Source: CAZJFH01 sp964545205 (lineage in GTDB: Bacteria > Pseudomonadota > Alphaproteobacteria > Rhodospirillales > Magnetospirillaceae). Taken from it: 26,404 nucleotides of DNA. A program made the translations under genes and the position numbers. Location of the stretch: the NCBI GenBank assembly GCA_964545205.1, contig CAZJFH010000069.1:1-26404 (forward strand). Direction: 5' to 3'. The notes under the pieces are model-generated. The model had not been told where the DNA came from and searched no databases. It saw nothing but the letters and a program-made list of their open reading frames with translations. The number at the start of each line of letters is the position of its first letter. Position 1 is the stretch's first letter. This document shows positions 7,790 through 15,837 of the stretch, piece after piece.

Positions 7790-9820
7790 ATGGCCGCGCT
7801 GAGGTTGAAGCCGCGTCTGACGATAGCGTTCATGCTCGTGGGACTGATTCCGTTCGCGGTGCTCGGGTTCGTCACACTGACGAATGCGTCCGACGCGCTA
7901 AGCCGCCAGTCGTTCAATCAGCTGGAGAGCGTGCGCGGCATCAAGCGGGCGCAAATCGAGAAGTTCTTCGCCGAACGCCGCGGTGACATGGAGGTCCTGG
8001 TGCGCACCGTCAGGCAGACGGGCGCCGCGCAGCTCGGGGCGGCTGTCGAGCAGTCGCTCGGGCCGTATTTCACCGGCTACGTCGAGAGTTACGGCTATTA
8101 CGACCTGTTCCTGATTGCGCCCGACGGCACCGCCTTCTATACGGCGGCCAAGGAAAAGGACTACCAGACGAACCTGCTGAACGGGCCTTATGCGGACAGC
8201 AATCTCGGCAAGCTCGTCCGGACGGTGCTGGAGACCAGGCAGTTCGGCATGGCCGACTTCGCGCCGTACGCTCCCAGCGACGGCGAGCCCGCGGCCTTCA
8301 TCGCCGAGCCGGTGGTGGACGGAGGCGAGGTCGTCGGGCTCGTGGCGCTGCAATTGTCGCTCGAAGCGATCAACGCGGTGATGCAGCAGCGCGACGGCAT
8401 GGGCGCGACCGGCGAGACCTATCTCGTCGGCCCCGACAAGCTGATGCGCTCGGATTCCTATCTCGATCCGAAGAACCACTCGGTTAGAGCCTCGTTCGCA
8501 GATCCCGCCAAGGGGGCGGTCGACACCGAGGCGGCGCGCGCCGCGCTGGCCGGCGAGACCGGCAGCCGGGTGATCATCGACTACAACGGCAATCCGGTGC
8601 TGTCGGCCTTCACGCCGGTCGAGGTCGGCGGCACGCGCTGGGCGCTGATCGCCGAGATCGACGAGGCCGAAGCCTTCGCCGGGGTGACCGAGATGCGCAA
8701 TCTGACGCTGATGATCGGCGCCATCGGTCTGGCGGTCATCGTCGCCATCGGCCTGCTGCTGGCACGTTCGCTCGCCAATCCCATCGTGGCAATGACGGCG
8801 ACGATGAACGCGCTGGCCGCCGGCGACAAGAGCGTCGACATTCCGGCGCGCGAGCGCAAGGACGAGATCGGCGACATGGCGGCTGCGGTGCAGGTGTTCA
8901 AGGACAGCGCCATCGAGATGGACCGCATGCGGGCCGAGCAGGAGGAGAAGGAGCGCCGGGCCGAGGAGGAGAAGCGCCGGGCCATGCACGCGCTGGCGGA
9001 CGGCTTCGAGACCAGCGTCAAGGGGATCGTCGACACGGTCTCGTCGGCTTCGACCGAGCTGCAGGCGACCGCGCAGTCGATGTCGGCGGTTGCCGAGCAG
9101 GCCAGCCAGCAGGCCACCGCGGTCGCCGCCGCGTCGGAACAGGCCGCCACCAACGTGCAGACGGTCGCCTCCGCTGCCGAGGAACTGTCCTCGTCGATCG
9201 GCGAGATAGCGCGGCAGGTGTCCGAGTCCGCGCGGATCGCCGGGCAGGCGGTCGACCAGGCCGGCCACACCGACCAAGTCGTGCGCGGCCTCGCGGAATC
9301 GGCCGACAGGATCGGCGAAGTCGTCGATCTGATCAACGACATCGCCAGCCAGACCAATCTCCTGGCGCTGAATGCGACGATCGAGGCCGCTCGCGCCGGC
9401 GACGCCGGCAAGGGGTTCGCGGTGGTCGCCAACGAGGTCAAGAACCTCGCCAACCAGACCGCCAAGGCCACGGACGAGATCAGCGGCCAGATCGGCAGCG
9501 TGCAGGCCTCGACCAGGGAGGCGGTGAGCGCGATCGAGGCGATCACCGGGATCATCGGTCGCATCAGCGAGATCGCGTCGGCGATCGCCTCGGCGGTGGA
9601 GGAGCAGGGCGCCGCCACGCAGGAGATCGCCCGCAACACCGAGCAGGCGGCAGCCGGCACGCAGGAGGTCTCGGGCAATATCGGCGGCGTCACCCAGGCC
9701 GCGGGCGAGGCCGGCGCCGCCGCCAGCCAAGTCCTGAGTTCGGCCGATGATCTGGCTCGCCAGTCCGAGCGCCTGCGCGCGGAGGTCGAGGCGTTCATCG
9801 CCAAGGTGCGCGCCGACTGA
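7790..9820 (+). CDS. Transmembrane methyl-accepting chemotaxis protein with Cache-type sensor
   Basis: About 676 residues from ATG 7790, which has GGGGGG about 6-7 nt upstream; ATG 7775 in the same frame is possible. Layout: TM1 near 10-30, a periplasmic sensor of ~270 residues, TM2 near 305-327, HAMP around 325-380, a charged helix (EEKERRAEEEKRR), then the signalling domain with the tip VVDLINDIASQTNLLALNAT at about 512-530 and IEAARAGDAGKGFAVVANEV after it. The sensor contains YYDLFLIAPDGTAFYTAAKE and ATGETYLVGPDKLMRSDS, typical of double-Cache ligand domains for small organic acids, amino acids or amines. It signals to CheA through CheW. No CheR-docking pentapeptide is seen at the C-terminus (AKVRAD). 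The ligand is unknown. Confidence 0.93.
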   Translation: MAALRLKPRLTIAFMLVGLIPFAVLGFVTLTNASDALSRQSFNQLESVRGIKRAQIEKFFAERRGDMEVLVRTVRQTGAAQLGAAVEQSLGPYFTGYVESYGYYDLFLIAPDGTAFYTAAKEKDYQTNLLNGPYADSNLGKLVRTVLETRQFGMADFAPYAPSDGEPAAFIAEPVVDGGEVVGLVALQLSLEAINAVMQQRDGMGATGETYLVGPDKLMRSDSYLDPKNHSVRASFADPAKGAVDTEAARAALAGETGSRVIIDYNGNPVLSAFTPVEVGGTRWALIAEIDEAEAFAGVTEMRNLTLMIGAIGLAVIVAIGLLLARSLANPIVAMTATMNALAAGDKSVDIPARERKDEIGDMAAAVQVFKDSAIEMDRMRAEQEEKERRAEEEKRRAMHALADGFETSVKGIVDTVSSASTELQATAQSMSAVAEQASQQATAVAAASEQAATNVQTVASAAEELSSSIGEIARQVSESARIAGQAVDQAGHTDQVVRGLAESADRIGEVVDLINDIASQTNLLALNATIEAARAGDAGKGFAVVANEVKNLANQTAKATDEISGQIGSVQASTREAVSAIEAITGIIGRISEIASAIASAVEEQGAATQEIARNTEQAAAGTQEVSGNIGGVTQAAGEAGAAASQVLSSADDLARQSERLRAEVEAFIAKVRAD

Positions 9821-9824
9821 CCGG

Positions 9825-9842
9825 CATTGATCCGGGGCAATG
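9825..9842. promoter_or_regulatory. FNR/FixK-like dyad upstream of the RHH regulator gene
   Basis: CATTG and CAATG flank an 8-nt spacer. The core TTGATCCGGGGCAA (9827-9840) matches TTGAT-N4-ATCAA in the whole left half and three of five bases in the right. It is 122 nt (centre) before the start codon at 9956, immediately after the chemoreceptor stop. It may be an anaerobic-regulator site or chance; no matching -10 box was identified. Confidence 0.3.
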
Positions 9843-9955
9843 TCGCGGGGATGGGGCGGCGCCGACTCACGATCGGAACCGCTTCGTGGCCGGGTGTGGC
9901 CCCCTTGATCCGGCGCCCCGTGACGCCATATGCCATCCTGCTGGATGGAGACAGG

Positions 9956-10372
9956 ATGGTCGCGATGGAGCAGGCGAGGGCCCGGCCCGGGGATTCGGAG
10001 AAGATCACCATCAATCTCGGCTACGTGGATCTCGGGCACATCGATCTGCTCGTGAAGGAGGGGTTCTACGGCAACCGTTCCGATTTCATCCGCACCGCCA
10101 TCCGCAATCAGGTCGAGCGCCATTCCGAGGCGGTGCGCCAGGTCGTGACCCGGCAGAACGTCGATCTCGGCCTGCGGCACTACAGCAGGGCGGACCTGGA
10201 GGCGGCCCGCGCCGCCGGACAGATGCTCGAGATCCGCGTGCTCGGGCTGGCGAGCATCGCCGCCGACGTGACGCCTGAACTCGCCCGGTCCAGCATCGCC
10301 TCGATCCAGGTGCTGGGCGCGCTGCACGCCTCGCCGGCCGTCAAGGCCGCGCTCGCCGACCGGCTGCGCTGA
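9956..10372 (+). CDS. Ribbon-helix-helix (CopG-like) transcriptional regulator
   Basis: 138 residues. The N-terminal part has a ribbon-helix-helix pattern: a beta strand EKITINLGYVDLGHIDLLVKEG followed by YGNRSDFIRTAIRNQVERH, with the NRSDFIR turn typical of CopG-type DNA-binding proteins. The C-terminal half (LEIRVLGLASIAADVTPELA, SIASIQVLGALHASPAVKAAL) is an extra domain of unknown role. The start at 9956 has GGAG 5 nt upstream; ATG 9965 is the alternative. It lies 85 nt before the PHB-depolymerase-type esterase on the same strand. I recall this arrangement in related alphaproteobacteria, suggesting it controls that gene or polymer turnover. No toxin partner is present, so an antitoxin role is unlikely. 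Confidence 0.78.
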   Translation: MVAMEQARARPGDSEKITINLGYVDLGHIDLLVKEGFYGNRSDFIRTAIRNQVERHSEAVRQVVTRQNVDLGLRHYSRADLEAARAAGQMLEIRVLGLASIAADVTPELARSSIASIQVLGALHASPAVKAALADRLR

Positions 10373-10457
10373 CCCGCGCGGCCTCCGTGACTCGTCAGGG
10401 GACCAGACGCGCCGCCGGCGCGAACGGGCTCCGTTTCTCCAGACCAAGGAAAGCAGC

Positions 10458-11579
10458 ATGCGCTATCGCCCCGACCTGACGGAGGCCACCCGCCTGACCA
10501 GCGCCGGCCGTCTCGCCGACGCCACCGCGCTGATCCAGCGGACGCTCAACGGCGCCGCGCGGCGCCCGGCCGATGCTGACGAGCCGCGGGACGACCCGAC
10601 GGTGATCGATCTGGAGGCCGTCGAGCTCGCGGACGACGGCGCCGCCGCCCGTCCCCGGGCCGGCCCCGGCGCGGCCGCCTTGCGTGCTCCGCTCGCCACG
10701 CCCGAGCCCGTGCCCGACGGGGCGTCCTTCGAACGCTTCGCCTACGCCAGTGCCGCCGGCCAGCGATCCTACAAGCTCTATGTTCCCGGCGGCCGCGCCG
10801 GCCAGGCACTGCCTCTGGTGGTCATGCTGCATGGCTGCACGCAGTGCCCCGACGACTTCGCCGCCGGCACCGGCATGAACCGGGTCGCCGAGGAACAGGG
10901 ATTCCTGGTCGCCTATCCCGAACAGCCGGCATCGGCCAACGGTTCGCGATGCTGGAACTGGTTCGGCCCGGAGCACCAGCGTCGCGGGGCCGGCGAGGCC
11001 TCGCTGATCGCCGGCATCACCGGCCAGATCATGCGCGGCCGCGCCGTCGCTCGGGGGCAGGTCTACGTCGCCGGGCTGTCGGCCGGCGGAGCGGCGGCGG
11101 CGATCATGGCCTCGGCCTACCCCGATCTCTACGCCGCCGCCGGCGTGCACTCCGGCCTCGCTTGCGGCGCCGCCCGCGACCTGCCGTCGGCCTTCGCCGC
11201 CATGCGCCAGGGCGCGAGTCCGGTCGGGAACGGCCGGCGCAGCGTGCCGATGATCGTCTTCCACGGCGACCAGGACGGCACCGTCCACCCGCGCAACTGC
11301 GAACATGTCGTCGCGCAGGCCGGCGGCGGCGCCCCGGGCGTGGCGGCGAAGGTGGCGCGCGGCCGCATCGCGGGCGGCCACGGCTGGAGTCGCGTCGTCC
11401 ATACCGACGTTTCCGGCCAGGTTCTGTGCGAGCAGTGGACGGTCCACGGCGCCGGCCACGCCTGGTCGGGCGGCAGTCCGGCCGGCTCCTACACCGATCC
11501 GCGGGGACCGGACGCCTCGCGGGAAATGGTGCGGTTCTTCTTCGACAGGCGCCCGGCATCCGGCTCGGCAGCGCCTTGA
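10458..11579 (+). CDS. PHB-depolymerase-family (type 1, short-chain) esterase
   Basis: 373 residues of alpha/beta-hydrolase type. A helical N-terminal segment MRYRPDLTEATRLTSAGRLA is followed by a linker and the catalytic domain from about residue 90. Visible elements are the oxyanion region VVMLHGCTQCPDDFAAGTGM, the lipase box GLSAGG with Ser208, the Asp loop HGDQDGTVHP (Asp271/Asp273) and the His loop GAGHAWSGGS (His334). These match the poly(3-hydroxybutyrate) depolymerase/LpqC-like esterase family. There is no signal peptide, so an intracellular role in mobilising polymer or short oligomers is more likely than secreted degradation; the actual substrate is uncertain. AAGGA lies about 8 nt before the ATG. 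It is probably co-transcribed with the upstream RHH regulator. Confidence 0.88.
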   Translation: MRYRPDLTEATRLTSAGRLADATALIQRTLNGAARRPADADEPRDDPTVIDLEAVELADDGAAARPRAGPGAAALRAPLATPEPVPDGASFERFAYASAAGQRSYKLYVPGGRAGQALPLVVMLHGCTQCPDDFAAGTGMNRVAEEQGFLVAYPEQPASANGSRCWNWFGPEHQRRGAGEASLIAGITGQIMRGRAVARGQVYVAGLSAGGAAAAIMASAYPDLYAAAGVHSGLACGAARDLPSAFAAMRQGASPVGNGRRSVPMIVFHGDQDGTVHPRNCEHVVAQAGGGAPGVAAKVARGRIAGGHGWSRVVHTDVSGQVLCEQWTVHGAGHAWSGGSPAGSYTDPRGPDASREMVRFFFDRRPASGSAAP

Positions 11580-11594
11580 ACGGCGTCTGATTCT

Positions 11595-11618
11595 GGCCAC
11601 TTGTTTCGTCCAGTGGCC
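11595..11618. terminator. Weak hairpin after the esterase gene
   Basis: GGCCACT (11595-11601) pairs with AGTGGCC (11612-11618) across a 10-nt loop, 16 nt after the esterase stop. There is no T-run, so it may only slow polymerase or may lie in the leader of the next gene. Confidence 0.3.
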
Positions 11619-11665
11619 GCCGCGCCGTCGCCCGGCACGGGATCAACCTCGGAACCAAGGGGGGA

Positions 11666-13645
11666 ATGTCGGAAAACCAGTCCCACACCGGTCCGCCCGC
11701 AGTCCTGGCGGGACCGATCCTGCGCCGGGCCGAGCCGCGTCGACTGGTCTTCTGGCTCGCGGCGCGGGCGCCCTATTCGCTGCGTCTCGTCCTCGAATGG
11801 GCGGGCGATCGCCGCGAGATGGCGCTTTCGCCCGGCCAGCCCGGACTGCGCGCGGTGAGCGCGGGGCGGCAGCTGTGTTTTCTGCTGCTCGACCTCGTCT
11901 TCGACGATCCGCTGCCGCAGGACACCTGGATCGACTACGACCTGCGCCTCGAAGGCGCGGAGACGCGGGGCCGGGGGCTTGGATGGCGCGATTACGCCCC
12001 CGATCTCGCCTATCCGGGGCGGCCCGGGCCGGGCTTGCGCATCGAAAGCCGGGTCCGCGCGCTGTTTCAGGGATCCTGCCGCAAGCCGCACCATCCGTCC
12101 GCCGACGGTCTCGTGATCGCCGACCGCCTGCTGGCGCGCCGGTTCCGGGAAACGAACGAAGGCGGCCGCGCCGACGACGCACCGCCCGACTGGCCGGCGA
12201 TGATCGTCATGACCGGCGACCAGATCTATGGCGACGACGTGGCCGGGCCCATGCTCCGGGCCGCGCAACGCCTCGGCGAGGCGCTGGGCCTGCCGCAGGA
12301 GGAGATGAGCGATCTCGGTCTCGCGGGCGTGCGGGATTCGGCGGATCTGTGCCGCCACGCGGACGGCTTTTACCGTCGCGAGAACCTGCTGCCCAGGCTG
12401 ACGGGCAACCGGGCGCTGATCGACGTGCTGTTCGGCGGCGCCGCCAAGCCGATCTTCACCGCCGACAACGCGCACAACCATCTGATCACCCTGGCGGAAT
12501 ACCTGGCGATGTACCTCCTCGTCTGGTCGCCGGCCCCGTGGTCGACGATCGCGGACGAGCCGCCGGAGTGGTTGAGCAAGCAGAGCCGGGCGGTTTACGA
12601 GGCGGAACGCAGGCTCGTCGAGGATTTCGTCGCCGGGCTCGGCTCCGTGCGCCGTCTCATGGCGCACGTGCCGGTGGCGACGATCTTCGACGACCACGAC
12701 ATCACCGACGACTGGAACCTGCATCGCGGCTGGGAGGAGACGGTCTACGGCCATCCCTTCTCGCGCCGGATCGTCGGCAACGGCCTGATCGCCTATCTGA
12801 TCTGCCAGGGCTGGGGCAACCGGCCGGAGGCCTTTCCCGACGATCTGCTCGACGCCCTCTCGCCCGCGATCGCCGCGCCCGGCGGCGCGAAGCACGACGA
12901 GCTGATCGACGCCATCCTCGACTTCGAGAACTGGGACTACGACTGGCCGACCGATCCCCCCCTGATCGTCCTCGACACGCGGACGCGGCGCTGGCGCTCG
13001 GAATCGTCGCCGGGGCGGCCTTCGGGGCTCCTCGACTGGGAGGCGCTGACGGACCTGCAGCGCAAGCTGCGCGGGCTGGAGGAAGTCCTGCTGGTGTCCG
13101 CGAGCCCGGTGTTCGGCGTCAAGCTGATCGAGGTCATCCAGCGCATCTTCACCTGGATCGGCAAGCCGCTGCTGGTCGATGCCGAAAACTGGATGGCCCA
13201 TCCGGGCACCGCGCACGGAATCCTGAACGTCTTCCGCCATTCGAAGACGCCCAAGCGCTTCGTCGTGCTGTCGGGCGACGTGCACTATTCCTTCGTCTAC
13301 GACGTGGAACTGCGCGGGCGCGGCGAGGGGCCGCGCATCTGGCAGATCTGTTCGAGCGGCCTGCGCAACGAGTTCCCGCGCCGTCTGCTCGCCGCGCTCG
13401 ACTGGATCAACCGCTGGCTCTATTCGCCGCGCTCGCCCATGAACTGGTTCACCTCGCGCCGGCGGATGCGCATCGTGCCCCGCAAGCCGGAAGGAGCCGA
13501 ACCGGGCCGGCGGCTTCTCAACGCTTCGGGGATCGGGGTCGTCGAGATCGACGGCCAAGGCCGGCCCTGGCGCATTCGGCATTTCGTCGCCGATGACCGG
13601 GCGATCTCGTTCGAGCGCGTCGAACACGAAAGCCGCTGGGACTGA
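11666..13645 (+). CDS. PhoD-like metallophosphatase, cytoplasmic
   Basis: 659 residues. The N-terminal ~130 form a beta-rich domain (e.g. RLVFWLAARAPYSLRLVLEW). The metallophosphatase core has SCRKPHHPSADG (about 138-148), VMTGDQIYGDD (about 181-191, metal-binding Asp), TIFDDHDITDDWN (near 340-352) and VVLSGDVHYSF (near 535-542). These are PhoD/PhoD-like signature blocks for phosphodiester or phosphomonoester hydrolysis. Unlike secreted PhoD there is no Tat or Sec signal, so it likely acts in the cytoplasm; the substrate is unknown. The ATG follows AAGGGGGG at close spacing. It ends 10 nt from the convergent end of nosL and is unlikely to belong functionally to the nos genes. Confidence 0.85.
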   Translation: MSENQSHTGPPAVLAGPILRRAEPRRLVFWLAARAPYSLRLVLEWAGDRREMALSPGQPGLRAVSAGRQLCFLLLDLVFDDPLPQDTWIDYDLRLEGAETRGRGLGWRDYAPDLAYPGRPGPGLRIESRVRALFQGSCRKPHHPSADGLVIADRLLARRFRETNEGGRADDAPPDWPAMIVMTGDQIYGDDVAGPMLRAAQRLGEALGLPQEEMSDLGLAGVRDSADLCRHADGFYRRENLLPRLTGNRALIDVLFGGAAKPIFTADNAHNHLITLAEYLAMYLLVWSPAPWSTIADEPPEWLSKQSRAVYEAERRLVEDFVAGLGSVRRLMAHVPVATIFDDHDITDDWNLHRGWEETVYGHPFSRRIVGNGLIAYLICQGWGNRPEAFPDDLLDALSPAIAAPGGAKHDELIDAILDFENWDYDWPTDPPLIVLDTRTRRWRSESSPGRPSGLLDWEALTDLQRKLRGLEEVLLVSASPVFGVKLIEVIQRIFTWIGKPLLVDAENWMAHPGTAHGILNVFRHSKTPKRFVVLSGDVHYSFVYDVELRGRGEGPRIWQICSSGLRNEFPRRLLAALDWINRWLYSPRSPMNWFTSRRRMRIVPRKPEGAEPGRRLLNASGIGVVEIDGQGRPWRIRHFVADDRAISFERVEHESRWD

Positions 13646-13655
13646 GACGCGAGGA

Positions 13656-14180
13656 TCACTGGTGTCCTCCGTGCGCTTCGCCCGGCGGCTCGTCGCTGCC
13701 CAGCACGTAGTCGCGCGGGATCGCGGCGAAGGGCACGACGCGGCCGCCATGTTCGGCGGCGAAGTCGGCGGCGGCCTGCGGGTCCGAGAACGGCACCGCC
13801 TCCATCTGGCCCATGCCGCCGCGCTTCTCGGAGCCGATCACGAAATGCGCCTCGCGGGCCTCGACCCAGGTGCCGGGGTTCCGCCAGCTCTCGGCGGTGG
13901 CCATGTCGCTGACGTAGATCGCGGCGATGGCGTCCGGCTCCTCGGGCAGCATGGTGAAGGCGATGGCGTCGCGCACCGACGAGAACCAGTAGGGCTGGTC
14001 GATGCCGGCGACCCAGGCCTGGGCCTTCGGCCCCTCGTGGTCGGCGAGGATCATGCCGCAGTAGTGGCCGACCGCCTCGCGGCCGAGTTCGGCCGGCGGC
14101 GGCGGCGCGGCGGCCTGCCGCGGCTCGTCGCAGGCGGCGAGCAGGGCGAGCGTCAGGATTGCGGCCATGGCGCGGGTCAC
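13656..14180 (-). CDS. nosL: NosL, copper-binding lipoprotein for NosZ maturation
   Basis: 174 residues. The lipoprotein signal AAILTLALLAAC places the lipidated Cys at 17. The mature part carries HYCGMILADHEGPKAQAW, with Cys41 and Met43 as the conserved Cu(I)-binding Cys-Gly-Met pair, plus FSSVRDAIAFTMLP and IYVSDMATAESWRNPGTWVEA typical of NosL. A His-rich tail (GEAHGGHQ) may add copper affinity. NosL hands copper to the NosDFY machinery and NosZ outside the inner membrane. I chose the GTG at 14180: GGAGG lies 5-6 nt upstream and the GTG overlaps the nosY stop in GTGA, indicating coupling. ATG 14168 would leave an unusually short signal. It is the last gene of the nos operon. Confidence 0.92.
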   Translation of the reverse strand: MTRAMAAILTLALLAACDEPRQAAAPPPPAELGREAVGHYCGMILADHEGPKAQAWVAGIDQPYWFSSVRDAIAFTMLPEEPDAIAAIYVSDMATAESWRNPGTWVEAREAHFVIGSEKRGGMGQMEAVPFSDPQAAADFAAEHGGRVVPFAAIPRDYVLGSDEPPGEAHGGHQ

Positions 14181-15001
14181 AGCTGCCTCCGGGAAAACAC
14201 CGCCCAGGCGAGCAGCAGCGGCACCAGCGCCCAGCCGGCCAGGGCCAGCAGGGCCAGCGACGGCGTCAGCGCCATGCGTTCGGCCAGTCCGGCGAGGCCG
14301 GCGAACCGCGCCACCTCGCCGAAGCCGGCCAGGTTGAACAGGCGATAGGCGTCCGAGGGATTGGCGAGCAGCAGGCCGGCGACCGCCGCCGGACTGAGCG
14401 CGCCGCCGCCGGTGCCGGCGAGGATGCCGAGCAGCGCCAGGTCGTAGAGCACGACCAGCACCAGCCACAGTCCGACCGCCAGGCCGGCGGCGGTGGCGCG
14501 TTCGCGAACGACGGTGCTCGCGAGCTGGCCGAGCGCCAGGAAGGCGGCGCCGAGCAGGATCGAGCTGCCGACCATGGCGGCGTACGGCCCCCAGGCGCCG
14601 GCCTGGTCCATGACCAGCGCCGTGACCAGCCCGGCGCCGCCGTAGCCGACCAGGGTGGCGATGGCCAGCGCCGCCAGATGGCCGAGGAACTTCCCGGCCA
14701 GCACCTGCCAGCGTGCCACCGGATAGGTCAGCAGCAGCAGCATGGTGCCGCGTTCGACCTCGCCGACGACGGTGTCGTAGGACAGCAGCAGCGCGATCAA
14801 CGGGATCAGGAACACGCTCAGCGACGCCAGGCTGACGACCGTGACCGCCAGCGGCGCGGCACCGATCGTGCCGGTGGGGGCGCTGCCGAGGAAGGCCAGC
14901 GCCAGCGCCAGCCCGGCCAGCAGGATGGTGGCGGCCAGGACCCAGCGGTTCCGCAGGCCGTCGCGCAGCTCGCGGCCGGCGAGGATCAGGACGGTGCGCA
15001 T
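14177..15001 (-). CDS. nosY: NosY, ABC-2-type permease of the nitrous oxide reductase maturation system
   Basis: 274 residues, mostly hydrophobic, with about six transmembrane helices. The N-terminal amphipathic segment MRTVLILAGRELRDGLRNRW is the usual NosY opening, and SYDTVVGEVERGTMLLLLTYP followed by ARWQVLAGKFLGH is the conserved ABC-2 permease motif. NosY dimerises in the inner membrane with NosF ATPase subunits and binds periplasmic NosD. The gene starts inside the end of nosF (16-nt overlap) and its stop overlaps the nosL GTG, so nosF-nosY-nosL are translated as a coupled set. The length fits the family. Confidence 0.93.
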   Translation of the reverse strand: MRTVLILAGRELRDGLRNRWVLAATILLAGLALALAFLGSAPTGTIGAAPLAVTVVSLASLSVFLIPLIALLLSYDTVVGEVERGTMLLLLTYPVARWQVLAGKFLGHLAALAIATLVGYGGAGLVTALVMDQAGAWGPYAAMVGSSILLGAAFLALGQLASTVVRERATAAGLAVGLWLVLVVLYDLALLGILAGTGGGALSPAAVAGLLLANPSDAYRLFNLAGFGEVARFAGLAGLAERMALTPSLALLALAGWALVPLLLAWAVFSRRQL

Positions 15002-15837
15002 GAGTCCCCTTCGGTGAAATGGGCGTAGACGGCATCCAGGCTCGGCGGCTCGACCTCGATGTCGCGGACCGCGTCGTCGGCGGCCAGCCGCCTGAGCGTC
15101 GCCATCTTGTCGGCGACGGGCGCGCGGACGCGCTCGCTGCGGCCGTCGGCCAGGGCGAGGCGGAACACCACCGGCAGTCCGGCGGCGGCGCGGAGCTGGT
15201 CGAGGGTGCCGTGCGCCACCACCCGGCCGCGGTCCATGATGGCGATGCGGTCGGTGCGCTCCTCCAGCTCGGTGAGCAGGTGCGACGACAGGATCACGGC
15301 GCAGCCGGCGGCGGCGCGGGCGCGGATGATTTCGTAGAAGGCCTGGCGCAGCTCGGGGTCGAGGCCGGTGGTCGGCTCGTCGAGCAGCAGCAGGCGCGGC
15401 GCGCCCAGCAGCGCCTGCGCCAGCCCCAGGCGCTGGCGCATGCCCTTGGAGTAGGTGCCGACCCGGCGTTTGGCGGCGGCCTCCAGCCCGACGTCGCGCA
15501 GCAGCGCCGCCGCCTCGTCGCGCGGCCGCCGCTTCAGGCGGGCGTAGAAGGTGATCATCTCCCAGCCGGTCATGGCGTCGTGGAAGGCGACGTTCTCGGG
15601 CAGGAAGCCGACGGCGCGCCGCGCCTCCGACCTGCCCGGCGCGCCGCCGAGCACCGAGACGGTGCCGCCGTCGGCGCGCAACAGGCCGAGCAGGAGTTTC
15701 ATCAAAGTCGTCTTGCCGGCGCCGTTGTGGCCGAGCAGCGCCAGACGCTGGCCCGCCTCCAGGCGCAGCGACACCCCGTCGACGGCGGCGTGGCCGCCGA
15801 AGCGCTTGACCGCCGCCTCGACCGCCACCGCCGTCAC
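14986..15837 (-). CDS. nosF: NosF, ABC transporter ATP-binding protein of the nos system
   Basis: 283 residues with a complete ABC ATPase set: Walker A GHNGAGKTT, a Q-loop-like GFLPENVAFHDAMTG, signature YSKGMRQRLGLAQ, Walker B LLLLDEPTTGLDP and the H-loop ILSSHLLTELEE. GFLPENVAF is typical of NosF. It powers the NosDFY complex that helps deliver copper/sulfur to NosZ. The GTG start at 15837 is preceded by AGGAGG and overlaps the nosD stop in GTGA. The downstream nosY start lies within its last codons. Confidence 0.94.
   Translation of the reverse strand: MTAVAVEAAVKRFGGHAAVDGVSLRLEAGQRLALLGHNGAGKTTLMKLLLGLLRADGGTVSVLGGAPGRSEARRAVGFLPENVAFHDAMTGWEMITFYARLKRRPRDEAAALLRDVGLEAAAKRRVGTYSKGMRQRLGLAQALLGAPRLLLLDEPTTGLDPELRQAFYEIIRARAAAGCAVILSSHLLTELEERTDRIAIMDRGRVVAHGTLDQLRAAAGLPVVFRLALADGRSERVRAPVADKMATLRRLAADDAVRDIEVEPPSLDAVYAHFTEGDSCAPS

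Noticed and set aside
9956..10372. Antitoxin of a toxin-antitoxin pair
   Set aside because: The RHH fold fits, but the next gene encodes an alpha/beta-hydrolase, not a toxin, and the protein has a long extra C-terminal domain.
7898..10459. Minus-strand open frame of about 850 codons
   Set aside because: It is opposite the membrane chemoreceptor and RHH regulator; the translation is Asp/Arg/His/Gly-rich shadow sequence without recognisable motifs.
11489..13750. Minus-strand open frame of about 750 codons opposite the PhoD-like gene
   Set aside because: PhoD motifs on the plus strand are unambiguous and the antisense translation has no domain features.
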